Below, in pieces: positions 55,383-62,074 of a stretch of DNA of 62,074 nt. The first letter of the stretch is position 1, and each line of letters starts with the position of its first letter. The stretch is from NCBI RefSeq assembly GCF_031732815.1, contig NZ_JAVMKF010000318.1, positions 1 through 62,074 of the forward strand, given 5' to 3'. The translations under genes were made by a program, and so were the position numbers. Origin of the DNA: Accumulibacter sp031732815. Its GTDB lineage: Bacteria > Pseudomonadota > Gammaproteobacteria > Burkholderiales > Rhodocyclaceae. Below the pieces are notes generated by a model that saw nothing but the letters and a program-made list of their open reading frames with translations, made no database searches and had not been told where the DNA came from.

Positions 55383-55397
55383 TGGCACGGGACTTGC
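55383..55397 (+). promoter_or_regulatory. Sigma-54 promoter in front of fliK
   Basis: TGGCACGGGACTTGC is a perfect match to the consensus TGGCACG-N4-TTGC. It starts 7 bp after the fliJ stop and its -12 element is 37 bp upstream of the fliK ATG. It gives the downstream half of the operon (fliK to fliR) its own FleR-dependent start. Confidence 0.88.
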
Positions 55398-55434
55398 GTC
55401 AAGGTCGACACTACGCCCGCCTGAGAGAACGATC

Positions 55435-56568
55435 ATGACGATTTCCATCGTTTCCCAGTTTGTCCCTTCGGCGCTCCCGGCGACGATCGCAGCTACCCCG
55501 ATCGACCAGCCAGCGAGCGTCGGCCTTGCCGGCCCGACGGCCGATTTTGCCAGCCTGCTCGCCGCCCTGACAAGCGACCCGCGGAGCAGTCCACGAATAC
55601 CGGAAGACGCTCTGCGGCAGGACGAGAAGACGACGCAGACGGCTACGGAGACGAGTACCGAGACGGCTGCGGCGACGGCGGCAACGGCGGGTCCTGCCGA
55701 TGCGCTGGCGGCGCAGGCAGCAATGCCGCTGTTCGTCGCCACGCCTGGCCTGACTCCGGCCACCCCGACGCCGCGCAGCGGCTTCGCCGGGACAGTCGGC
55801 GAGGCTGCCGCCACCGCCAGTCTGCCGGGCGGCGATTCAGCGCCTGCCCGTACGCTTCGCCTGCTCGCGCCCATGGCCGCCGAAACGGCCGGAAAGGACG
55901 CGCTGAGCACAGACCCAGCGACCACCGCGGGCGAGCGGCAAACGCCGCTTCCGGCAATCCCCGTCGGTGACCAGCAGGCGGCAAAACTTGCCGCTCCCAA
56001 CCCGCTCGCGGCGACTTCCGAAGGCAGCCGGCCAGCCCCACCCGACGCGAACTCGCCGCCACTCGCCGCGCCCTCGATCATGCCCAGCGGCGCAGCCCCG
56101 TCGGCGCCGCTCGCCGCCGCACACGCCGCACATCAACTGACGGCACCGCTCGGCCATCCGGGCTGGGCCGACGATTTCGCGCAGAAGGTCTTGTGGTTTG
56201 CCGACAATGACCGACAGCAAGCACAACTGACGCTCAACCCGGCACAACTCGGACAGGTCGAGATCACCCTGAGCATCGAGCGCGAGGTGACCAGCGCGCA
56301 CTTCGCATCGGCCAACGCCGATGTGCGCTCCGCCATCGAAAGCTCGCTGCCGCGCTTGCGCGAGCTGCTTGCCGGCGCCGGCGTCCAGTTGGGCCAGGTG
56401 ACCGTCGGCAGCGAGTCCGATCGGCAGCCGCCAGCGCGCGAAGACCCCACGCAGTCTCCCCGGCGAAGAAGCGATGACGCTATACTTGGGGTTGCTTCGG
56501 GTACCGGCCAGCCGGCGCACGCGCTGGCGATCCGGCGTGGCAGTGCACTGGTCGACCTCTTCGTGTAA
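55435..56568 (+). CDS. fliK: Flagellar hook-length control protein FliK
   Basis: Secreted molecular ruler that sets hook length and switches export specificity. 377 residues from the ATG at 55435 (MTISIVSQFVPSALPATIAA). The first 270 residues are Ala/Pro/Thr-rich and poorly conserved, as expected. The C-terminal Flg_hook domain is clear: KVLWFADNDRQQAQLTLNPA, then QLGQVEITLSIEREVTSAHF and LPRLRELLAGAGVQLGQVTV (about 245-330). Confidence 0.93.
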   Translation: MTISIVSQFVPSALPATIAATPIDQPASVGLAGPTADFASLLAALTSDPRSSPRIPEDALRQDEKTTQTATETSTETAAATAATAGPADALAAQAAMPLFVATPGLTPATPTPRSGFAGTVGEAAATASLPGGDSAPARTLRLLAPMAAETAGKDALSTDPATTAGERQTPLPAIPVGDQQAAKLAAPNPLAATSEGSRPAPPDANSPPLAAPSIMPSGAAPSAPLAAAHAAHQLTAPLGHPGWADDFAQKVLWFADNDRQQAQLTLNPAQLGQVEITLSIEREVTSAHFASANADVRSAIESSLPRLRELLAGAGVQLGQVTVGSESDRQPPAREDPTQSPRRRSDDAILGVASGTGQPAHALAIRRGSALVDLFV

Positions 56569-56655
56569 GCGCTGCGCCGTCAGCCTTGCCTGGAGCATGC
56601 GAAGCGCAAGCGAGACGAAACGGGCTGACCAGCAAACCAGGGAGAGAAGTGCTCG

Positions 56656-57213
56656 ATGGCCACCAAGGATAGCAAGCCTGCCGCGGACAGTGCCGATCCT
56701 GCCCCGGCAAAGAGCAGCAAGAAGCTGCTCATCATCATCATCGCCGCGGTCGTTCTGGTCCTCGCGCTGGGCGGCGCGGCCGCTTTCTTCCTTCTGAAGA
56801 GCAACCCGGAACACGACGAGGAAAGTGGGGAAGCTGCCGTCGAGAAGGCCAAGCCGGTCAAGAAGAAGAAAGTCGATCGCGAAGCGGCGCCGATCTACGT
56901 TGCCCTTGATGCCTTCACCGTCAACCTCGTACCGGAAAACGGCGACCAGTTCCTGCAGTTGATTGCCGCCGTCGAGGTCGAGGACGCGCAAACCGGCGAC
57001 CAGCTCAAGGTGTACATGCCCAAGCTGCGCAACGACATCACGCTCCTCCTGTCAAGCAAGAAGGCCTCCGAGCTGATCGCCAAGGAAGGCAAGCAGCATC
57101 TCGCCGAAGAAATCAAGGATCAGATGAATCAGGTCCTCGACCCGGGGGCGAAAAGCAAGAAGAGGGAAGGCCCGATCCGCGACGTCCTGTTCACTTCGTT
57201 CATCATCCAGTAG
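56656..57213 (+). CDS. fliL: Flagellar basal body-associated protein FliL
   Basis: Single-pass inner-membrane protein that surrounds and supports the stators. 185 residues: a charged N-terminus, a membrane helix (about 22-46, LLIIIIAAVVLVLALGGAAA), a lysine-rich linker (KPVKKKKVDREA), then the periplasmic stomatin-like domain with FTVNLVPENGDQFLQLIAAV and LRNDITLLLSSKKASELIAK. GGGAGAG about nine bases upstream marks the ATG at 56656. Complete. Confidence 0.95.
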   Translation: MATKDSKPAADSADPAPAKSSKKLLIIIIAAVVLVLALGGAAAFFLLKSNPEHDEESGEAAVEKAKPVKKKKVDREAAPIYVALDAFTVNLVPENGDQFLQLIAAVEVEDAQTGDQLKVYMPKLRNDITLLLSSKKASELIAKEGKQHLAEEIKDQMNQVLDPGAKSKKREGPIRDVLFTSFIIQ

Positions 57214-57222
57214 CCAAGCGCA

Positions 57223-58227
57223 ATGAGTACGGATTTCCTCTCCCAGGACGAGGTAGACGCACTCCTCAAGGGAGTCACCGGCGACGCCGAGGAGCCGGAA
57301 AGCGGGGAAGAAATCGATGGCGGACCACGCCCCTACAATCTCGGGACCCAGGAAAGAATCGTCCGCGGGCGGATGCCGACGCTCGAACTGGTCAACGAAC
57401 GCTTCGCCCGTTATCTGCGGATCGGGCTGTTCAACTACATGCACCGCAGCACCGAGATCTCGGTCGGCTCGATCCGCGTCCAGAAGTACAGCGAGTTCAC
57501 ACGCAATCTGGTCGTGCCGACCAACCTCAACCTGGTCACCGCCAAGCCGCTGCGCGGCACAGCGCTCTTTGTCTTCGACCCCAGCCTGGTCTTCCTCGTC
57601 GTCGACAACATGTTCGGCGGCGATGGTCGGTTTCACACCCGGGTCGAAGGACGCGATTTTACCGCCACCGAGCAGCGCATCATCCAGGGATTGCTTTCCG
57701 TCGTCTTCACCGAGTACACTCGGTCATGGAAGCCAGTATACGAACTGAATTTCGAGTACGTGCGCTCGGAAATGAATTCGCAGTTCGCCAACATCGCGAC
57801 GCCTTCCGAAATTGTCGTTTCAACGAGCTTTTCTCTGGAGTTCGGCGGATCGAGCGCTGACATGCACATCTGCTTCCCGTATTCGATGATCGAACCGATC
57901 CGTGACCTGCTCTACAGCGCCATGCAGAGCGACCAGTTGTCGACCGACCGGCGCTGGATCATCATGTTGCGCAAGCAGTTGAAGAACGCCGAGGTCGAAA
58001 TCAACGCGCAACTGGCGACGACTACCGTCACGCTGCGCCAAATCCTGAGCATGCAAGTCGGCGATGTGATCCCGATCGACATCCCGGAAACGATCGTTGC
58101 CCTGGTCGATGACATACCGCTGATTGAATGTCGTTATGGGCAACAGGGTCGTCAGTACGCGCTGAAGGTCGAGCGTTTCATCGCCACCGAAGCCGAAGAA
58201 GCGCCGCTGGGAGAACTGCGTGGCTAG
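57223..58227 (+). CDS. fliM: Flagellar motor switch protein FliM
   Basis: C-ring component that binds phospho-CheY and controls rotation sense. 334 residues. The N-terminal CheY-binding peptide is MSTDFLSQDEVDALLKGVTG. The middle CheC-like domain follows (NERFARYLRIGLFNYMHRST; FVFDPSLVFLVVDNMFGGDG), and the C-terminal SpoA-like domain is near 255-320 (LATTTVTLRQILSMQVGDVI). It starts 9 bp after fliL and overlaps fliN by 8 bp. Confidence 0.98.
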   Translation: MSTDFLSQDEVDALLKGVTGDAEEPESGEEIDGGPRPYNLGTQERIVRGRMPTLELVNERFARYLRIGLFNYMHRSTEISVGSIRVQKYSEFTRNLVVPTNLNLVTAKPLRGTALFVFDPSLVFLVVDNMFGGDGRFHTRVEGRDFTATEQRIIQGLLSVVFTEYTRSWKPVYELNFEYVRSEMNSQFANIATPSEIVVSTSFSLEFGGSSADMHICFPYSMIEPIRDLLYSAMQSDQLSTDRRWIIMLRKQLKNAEVEINAQLATTTVTLRQILSMQVGDVIPIDIPETIVALVDDIPLIECRYGQQGRQYALKVERFIATEAEEAPLGELRG

Positions 58228-58654
58228 GGCAGACGACGAGCCGGAAGACCCGGCGGGCAGCGCCAGCATCGACGACGACTGGGCCGCCGCAATGGCCGAG
58301 CAGGCGCTCAGCGACGCCACATCGGCGGCTGGCGCACAGGCCGCGAACATCTTTCCGAGCTTCGACAATGCAGGCGGCAAGCCGTCGCTGATGAACGAGC
58401 TGGACATGATCCTGGACATTCCGGTCGAGATTTCGGTCGAACTCGGACGCACCAAGATCACCATCAAGAACCTTCTGCAACTTGCACACGGCTCGGTCGT
58501 TGAACTCGATGCGCTGGCCGGCGAGCCGCTCAACGTCTACGTCAATGGAACGCTGATCGCGCAAGGCGAAGTCGTCGTCGTCAACGACAAGTTCGGCATT
58601 CGCCTGACCGACATCGTTACCCCCTCCGAACGTGCGCGCAGAATCGGCCACTGA
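58220..58654 (+). CDS. fliN: Flagellar motor switch protein FliN
   Basis: C-ring protein with one SpoA domain. 144 residues with a GTG start overlapping the fliM stop. The variable, Ala/Asp-rich N-terminus (about 1-50) is followed by the conserved MILDIPVEISVELGRTKITI and KNLLQLAHGSVVELDALAGE, then LIAQGEVVVVNDKFGIRLTD. Complete. Confidence 0.97.
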   Translation: MARADDEPEDPAGSASIDDDWAAAMAEQALSDATSAAGAQAANIFPSFDNAGGKPSLMNELDMILDIPVEISVELGRTKITIKNLLQLAHGSVVELDALAGEPLNVYVNGTLIAQGEVVVVNDKFGIRLTDIVTPSERARRIGH

Positions 58655-58754
58655 GCTTCCCGCAGCCTCAGCGGAACAAGGCCGGTCTGGCCAGGCTGCT
58701 GGCGGCAACCGGCAAGCGGAAGCCGGTCGCGCTGGCGCACCCGATTGGCCACGC

Positions 58755-59159
58755 ATGGCGCGCGCCTGCGCGGCGCTCCTCCCGGGCAGCGCCTGGGCGC
58801 AGGCAGCAAGCAGCGATCCCGGCGTTTCCACCGCAGCCATGCTGCAGACCGTTCTTGGGCTCGCCCTGGTCATTGGGCTTCTCTTCCTCGCCGCCTTCCT
58901 CCTGCGCCGGCTGAACGGTGGGCGCGGTTTCGGCAGCAGCGGACCGCTACGCATCGTCGGCGGCTTGATCGTCGGCGCGCGCGAAAGAATCGTCCTGGTT
59001 GAAATCGCCGACACCTGGCTCGTCATCGGCCTGGTGCCGGGCCAGATCCGCACGCTGCACACGCTGCCCAAGGGCGAACTGCAAGCACCATCCGCGGCCG
59101 ATCAGCGCTTTGCATTGTGGCTGAAGCAGATCTCGGAGCGCAAGAATGAAGGCAGCTAG
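58755..59159 (+). CDS. fliO: Flagellar biosynthetic protein FliO
   Basis: Small membrane protein that helps assemble the FliP ring of the export gate. From the ATG at 58755 (MARACAALLPGSAWAQAASS) it has 134 residues, usual for the family. An in-frame GTG at 58632 would add 41 low-complexity residues and overlap fliN. The membrane helix is LGLALVIGLLFLAAFLL (about 35-53), and the FliO domain has GFGSSGPLRIVGGLIVGARE and VEIADTWLVIGLVPGQI. The start is uncertain because neither candidate has a good ribosome binding site. Confidence 0.88.
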   Translation: MARACAALLPGSAWAQAASSDPGVSTAAMLQTVLGLALVIGLLFLAAFLLRRLNGGRGFGSSGPLRIVGGLIVGARERIVLVEIADTWLVIGLVPGQIRTLHTLPKGELQAPSAADQRFALWLKQISERKNEGS

Positions 59160-59901
59160 AGCCGCCGTCTGCCTGCTGCCTGCCGCCCTCCTCATGCCTC
59201 TCGCCGTCTGGGCACAAACCGGTGGCGGCCTGCCCGCCTTCACCAGCACGCCCGGACCCGGCGGCAGCCAGACCTACACGCTGTCGGTACAAACGCTCCT
59301 GACGCTGACGGCGCTCACCTTCATTCCGGCAGCCTTGCTGATGATGTCCAGCTTCACGCGCATCATCATCGTCCTTTCGCTGCTGCGCCACGCCCTCGGC
59401 ACCCAGACCTCGCCGCCCAACCAGGTTCTTCTCGGGCTTTCGCTTTTTCTCACCTTCTTCATCATGTCGCCAGTGCTGGACACCGTCTACACCGACGCCT
59501 ATGTCCCCCTTTCGGAAAACAGGATCACCTATCTGCAGGCGATCGAACGGGGCGCCGTCCCTTTGCGCAAATTCATGCTCAAGCAGACGCGCGAAGCGGA
59601 CATTGCCCTCTTCGCCCGGATGACCAACGCGCCGCGTTTCCAGACCGCCGAAGACGTTCCCATGCGCCTGCTCATCCCGGCCTTCGTCACCAGCGAACTG
59701 AAGACGGCTTTCCAGATCGGCTTCATCATCTTCATCCCCTTCCTCATCGTCGACATGGTCGTGGCCAGCGTGCTGATGTCGATGGGCATGATGATGATGT
59801 CGCCGGTGATGGTTTCGCTGCCCTTCAAGCTGATGCTTTTCGTCCTCGTCGACGGCTGGCACCTCCTGCTCGGCTCGCTGATGGCAAGCTTCGCCGCATG
59901 A
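59146..59901 (+). CDS. fliP: Flagellar biosynthetic protein FliP
   Basis: Core of the export gate (FliP5-FliQ4-FliR1) in the inner membrane. 251 residues: a signal peptide (LLPAALLMPLAVWAQ), then helices with the FliP signatures LMMSSFTRIIIVLSLLRHAL and FVTSELKTAFQIGFIIFIPF followed by LIVDMVVASVLMSMGMMMMS. It overlaps fliO by 14 bp and fliQ by 4 bp. Confidence 0.98.
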   Translation: MKAARAAVCLLPAALLMPLAVWAQTGGGLPAFTSTPGPGGSQTYTLSVQTLLTLTALTFIPAALLMMSSFTRIIIVLSLLRHALGTQTSPPNQVLLGLSLFLTFFIMSPVLDTVYTDAYVPLSENRITYLQAIERGAVPLRKFMLKQTREADIALFARMTNAPRFQTAEDVPMRLLIPAFVTSELKTAFQIGFIIFIPFLIVDMVVASVLMSMGMMMMSPVMVSLPFKLMLFVLVDGWHLLLGSLMASFAA

Positions 59902-60167
59902 CGCCCGAAATCGTCATGGACATCGGACGGCAGGCGATCGAAATGACCCTCCTCCTGTCGGCGCCGCTGCTCCTCGCCGCGCTGCTCATCGGCCTGGTGA
60001 TCAGCGTCTTCCAGGCAGCGACTCAGATCAACGAACAGACCCTGTCGTTTATCCCCAAACTGGTCGGCATGTTCCTCGTCCTCGTCCTGGCCGGACCGTG
60101 GATGCTGCAGTTGATGGTCGACTACATGCGGCGATTGCTCGAAAGCATCCCGCTCTTCGTCGGCTGA
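59898..60167 (+). CDS. fliQ: Flagellar biosynthetic protein FliQ
   Basis: Two-helix export-gate subunit of 89 residues beginning MTPEIVMDIGRQAIEMTLLL, with LIGLVISVFQAATQINEQTL and a second helix near LVGMFLVLVLAGPWMLQLMV. Standard length. ATGA overlap with the end of fliP. Confidence 0.97.
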   Translation: MTPEIVMDIGRQAIEMTLLLSAPLLLAALLIGLVISVFQAATQINEQTLSFIPKLVGMFLVLVLAGPWMLQLMVDYMRRLLESIPLFVG

Positions 60168-60174
60168 CGGCTGC

Positions 60175-60960
60175 GTGATCAATCTGTCGACCCACGAGAT
60201 CAACGCCTGGGTAAGCGCCTTCTTCTTCCCCCTGGCGCGCGTCCTTGCCGTCCTGGCTGCTGCCCCACCGTTCAGCAACCCGGCGTTGACGCTGCGCGTC
60301 CGGCTCGCCGCCGGCCTGGCGATCACCTTCGCCATCACGCCCGTCCTGCCGCCAATCCCGCCACTCGACCCGGGATCGGCGGCCGGGCTCCTGATCCTCG
60401 CCCAGCAGATGCTGATCGGCCTCGCCATGGGTTTCGCCATGCGCCTCGTGTTCACCGCGGTCGACCTCGCCGGCGAAATGATCAGCCTGCAGATGGGCCT
60501 GGGCTTCGCCAGTGCCTACGATCCGCAGACCGCTGGTCAGACCGCCGTCATCTCCGAGTTCCTGGGTCTGCTCGCACTGCTCGTCTTCATGGCGATCAAC
60601 GGGCACCTGATGGTCATCGCCACGCTTGTCCACAGCTTCGCCCTGATCCCGATCGGCGTGCAGACCGCAGGCCCGACCACCTGGCACACACTGGCGCAGG
60701 CCGGCAGCGTCATCTTCTCCTCCGGGCTTTTCCTGGCGCTACCCATCCTCGTCGCCTTGATGATCACCAACCTCGCGCTTGCCGTTCTCAGCCGCGCCGC
60801 ACCACAGCTCAACCTGATGGCGATTGGCTTTCCGCTCACCCTGGCACTCGGTTTCGCCAGCCTGGTCGTTGCCCTCCCCTACCTGAGCCAACCCTTGCAG
60901 CAGCTTTTCGAACTCGGACTGCGCTCGATGACCGGCAACCTGTCGCCGCGCATGCTGTAG
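60175..60960 (+). CDS. fliR: Flagellar biosynthetic protein FliR
   Basis: Export-gate membrane protein, 261 residues, GTG start (VINLSTHEINAWVSAFFFPL). About six hydrophobic segments; typical motifs AAPPFSNPALTLRVRLAAGL, MGFAMRLVFTAVDLAGEMIS and LQMGLGFASAYDPQTAGQTA. It is the last flagellar gene in the window; flhB and flhA are not adjacent. Confidence 0.97.
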   Translation: MINLSTHEINAWVSAFFFPLARVLAVLAAAPPFSNPALTLRVRLAAGLAITFAITPVLPPIPPLDPGSAAGLLILAQQMLIGLAMGFAMRLVFTAVDLAGEMISLQMGLGFASAYDPQTAGQTAVISEFLGLLALLVFMAINGHLMVIATLVHSFALIPIGVQTAGPTTWHTLAQAGSVIFSSGLFLALPILVALMITNLALAVLSRAAPQLNLMAIGFPLTLALGFASLVVALPYLSQPLQQLFELGLRSMTGNLSPRML

Positions 60961-61129
60961 CCATGGCCGTACGACCGCCATCAGCGACGCCGTCTGTCCG
61001 CAACAGCGACAAGCGGAATATACTATCCTGCCAATTTAAGGACGGATTCCCGCCGAGTCCGCAACGTGCACCCACCGGCCCGGGCCGGAAGAGTCTCCAT
61101 TCATTGAGTTGCAGGGAATTGCTGAACAG

Positions 61130-61999
61130 ATGAAGAAAGTCACCAAAGCGGTCTTTCCGGTCGCCGGACTGGGCGTCCGCTTCCTCCCCGCCACCAAGGC
61201 CAGCCCGAAGGAAATGCTGCCGATCGTCGATAAGCCGCTCATCCAGTACGCCGTCGAAGAAGCTGCAGCGGCCGGAATCACCGACATGATCTTCGTCACC
61301 GGCCGCTCAAAGCGTTCGATCGAAGACCATTTCGACAAGGCCTACGAACTCGAAGCCGAGCTGGAACGGCGCGGCAAAACCGAAACGCTCGAGTTCGTGC
61401 GCAACCTGCTGCCGAAAGACATCAACTGCATCTACATCCGGCAGGCCGAGGCGCTTGGCCTGGGCCACGCCGTACTTTGCGCCCAGCCCGTCGTCGGCGA
61501 CGAGCCCTTCGCGGTACTCCTCGCCGACGACCTCCTCGACGGCGAGCCCGCAGTGATGCGCCAGATGGTGGACGTTCATGCCGAGCACCACTGCTCCGTG
61601 ATCGGCGTCCAGAACGTGCCACGCGCGCATACCAGGAGCTACGGCATCGTCGACAGTCAGCCCTTGAGCGACGGCGTCGAACAGATCCGCGGCATCGTCG
61701 AGAAGCCCGAACCCGCGCAAGCACCCTCAACGCTGGCCGTCGTCGGACGCTATATTCTGACGCCACGCATCTTCCACCACCTCGCCCACATCGGCAAAGG
61801 CTCCGGCGGCGAGATCCAGCTCACTGACGGCATCGCCGCACTGCTTGCCGAGGAACAGGTCCTCGCCTACCGCTACCGCGGCACACGCTACGACTGTGGC
61901 TCCAAACTCGGCTACCTGGACGCCACAATCGCCTTCGGCCTCCGCCACCCGGAACTGGCTGAGGATTTGCGAAGGTTGTTGGCGAAGTATGTAACGTAA
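61130..61999 (+). CDS. galU: UTP-glucose-1-phosphate uridylyltransferase
   Basis: Makes UDP-glucose, a precursor of surface polysaccharides and capsule. 289 residues from the ATG at 61130 (MKKVTKAVFPVAGLGVRFLP); the TTG seven codons upstream is less likely. The nucleotidyltransferase signature is VAGLGVRFLPATKASPKEML, followed by VDKPLIQYAVEEA, LGLGHAVLCAQPVVGDEPFA and VLLADDLLDG. The C-terminal RYDCGSKLGYLDATIAFGLR is also conserved. A TATACT at 61019-61024 is a possible -10 box; the upstream -35 is weak. It stands alone after fliR. Confidence 0.97.
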   Translation: MKKVTKAVFPVAGLGVRFLPATKASPKEMLPIVDKPLIQYAVEEAAAAGITDMIFVTGRSKRSIEDHFDKAYELEAELERRGKTETLEFVRNLLPKDINCIYIRQAEALGLGHAVLCAQPVVGDEPFAVLLADDLLDGEPAVMRQMVDVHAEHHCSVIGVQNVPRAHTRSYGIVDSQPLSDGVEQIRGIVEKPEPAQAPSTLAVVGRYILTPRIFHHLAHIGKGSGGEIQLTDGIAALLAEEQVLAYRYRGTRYDCGSKLGYLDATIAFGLRHPELAEDLRRLLAKYVT

Positions 62000-62074
62000 G
62001 ACGGAGGACGCGGCGCAGTCCGGTCTATGGCAGGCGACAAACTGGTGCTGCATAAACTGGCGACAGCGAAATAG

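Noticed and set aside
49748..55411. Long minus-strand frames (604, 400 and 699 codons) opposite fliF, fliG and fliH-I-J
   Set aside because: The plus-strand flagellar genes are certain. The minus frames are Arg/Gln/Asp-rich shadows.
56570..56655. Possible sigma-54 element (TGGAGCATGCGAAGC) upstream of fliL
   Set aside because: It keeps GG and GC at the right spacing but mismatches most other positions, including the TT before GC. A chance match is likely in this GC-rich DNA.

Overview
The window is GC-rich DNA (roughly two-thirds G+C by eye) from a betaproteobacterium. A Rhodocyclales bacterium close to Candidatus Accumulibacter is the most likely source. The reasons are a polar flagellar cluster with a FleS/FleR two-component pair, a phasin-like protein, a PEP-CTERM surface protein and an enormous LEPR-XLL/RTX protein. 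The taxonomic call is inference from gene content, not a database match. The sequence is a draft: 100 Ns at 38477-38576 sit inside coxA and are flanked by the same 55 bp on both sides, so the break is almost certainly an assembly artefact.

Layout. (1) 1-3461, minus strand: pheA, cut by the window edge, downstream of gyrA. (2) 3600-6288: a decayed accessory patch holding an IS3-type orfA remnant, an orphan PhnD-like binding protein without a signal peptide, and two small unrecognised ORFs. (3) 6289-8601, plus strand: comEC. (4) 8717-30621, minus strand: the most unusual locus. One uninterrupted 21-kb gene encodes a protein of about 7015 aa. It has an N-terminal LEPR-XLL motif, long repeats with EF-hand-like loops, about 1300 residues of RTX calcium-binding repeats, FG-GAP repeats, leucine-rich repeats, a glycine-rich stretch, an SdrD_B-like domain, and a C-terminal cohesin-like / dockerin / cohesin-like cassette. 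Directly downstream lies a small PEP-CTERM-anchored protein that itself looks like a single cohesin-type domain. A perfect FNR-type palindrome lies 154 bp upstream of the giant gene's start. (5) 31102-35469: two lipid or small-molecule enzyme genes, a TerC/Alx-like membrane protein preceded by a clear yybP-ykoY (manganese) riboswitch, and a GAF-GGDEF diguanylate cyclase. (6) 35533-42083, minus strand: a LysE exporter, heme O synthase, a SCO protein, and a compact coxC-sco-coxB-coxA cluster encoding an A2-type heme-copper oxidase. A divergent cytochrome c4 gene follows. (7) 43186-46685: phasin-like protein, acyltransferase, the RbgA GTPase and two membrane proteins. (8) 46697-60960: a flagellar cluster. 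fliE, fleR and fleS lie on the minus strand, and fliFGHIJKLMNOPQR on the plus strand. Sigma-54 promoters are visible ahead of fliE and inside the operon ahead of fliK. (9) 61130-61999: galU.

How it fits together. FleS/FleR plus sigma-54 would drive the basal-body, switch and export-gate genes. The diguanylate cyclase, galU, the giant adhesin-like protein and the PEP-CTERM protein all suit an organism that moves between swimming and living in flocs or biofilm. The FNR box suggests the giant surface protein is made under oxygen limitation. The A2-type oxidase, c4 and the SCO/CtaB assembly factors form an aerobic respiratory branch. The cohesin/dockerin/PEP-CTERM arrangement is the best candidate for an undescribed system: a calcium-dependent, possibly self-assembling surface scaffold that could be held at the outer surface by a sorted partner.
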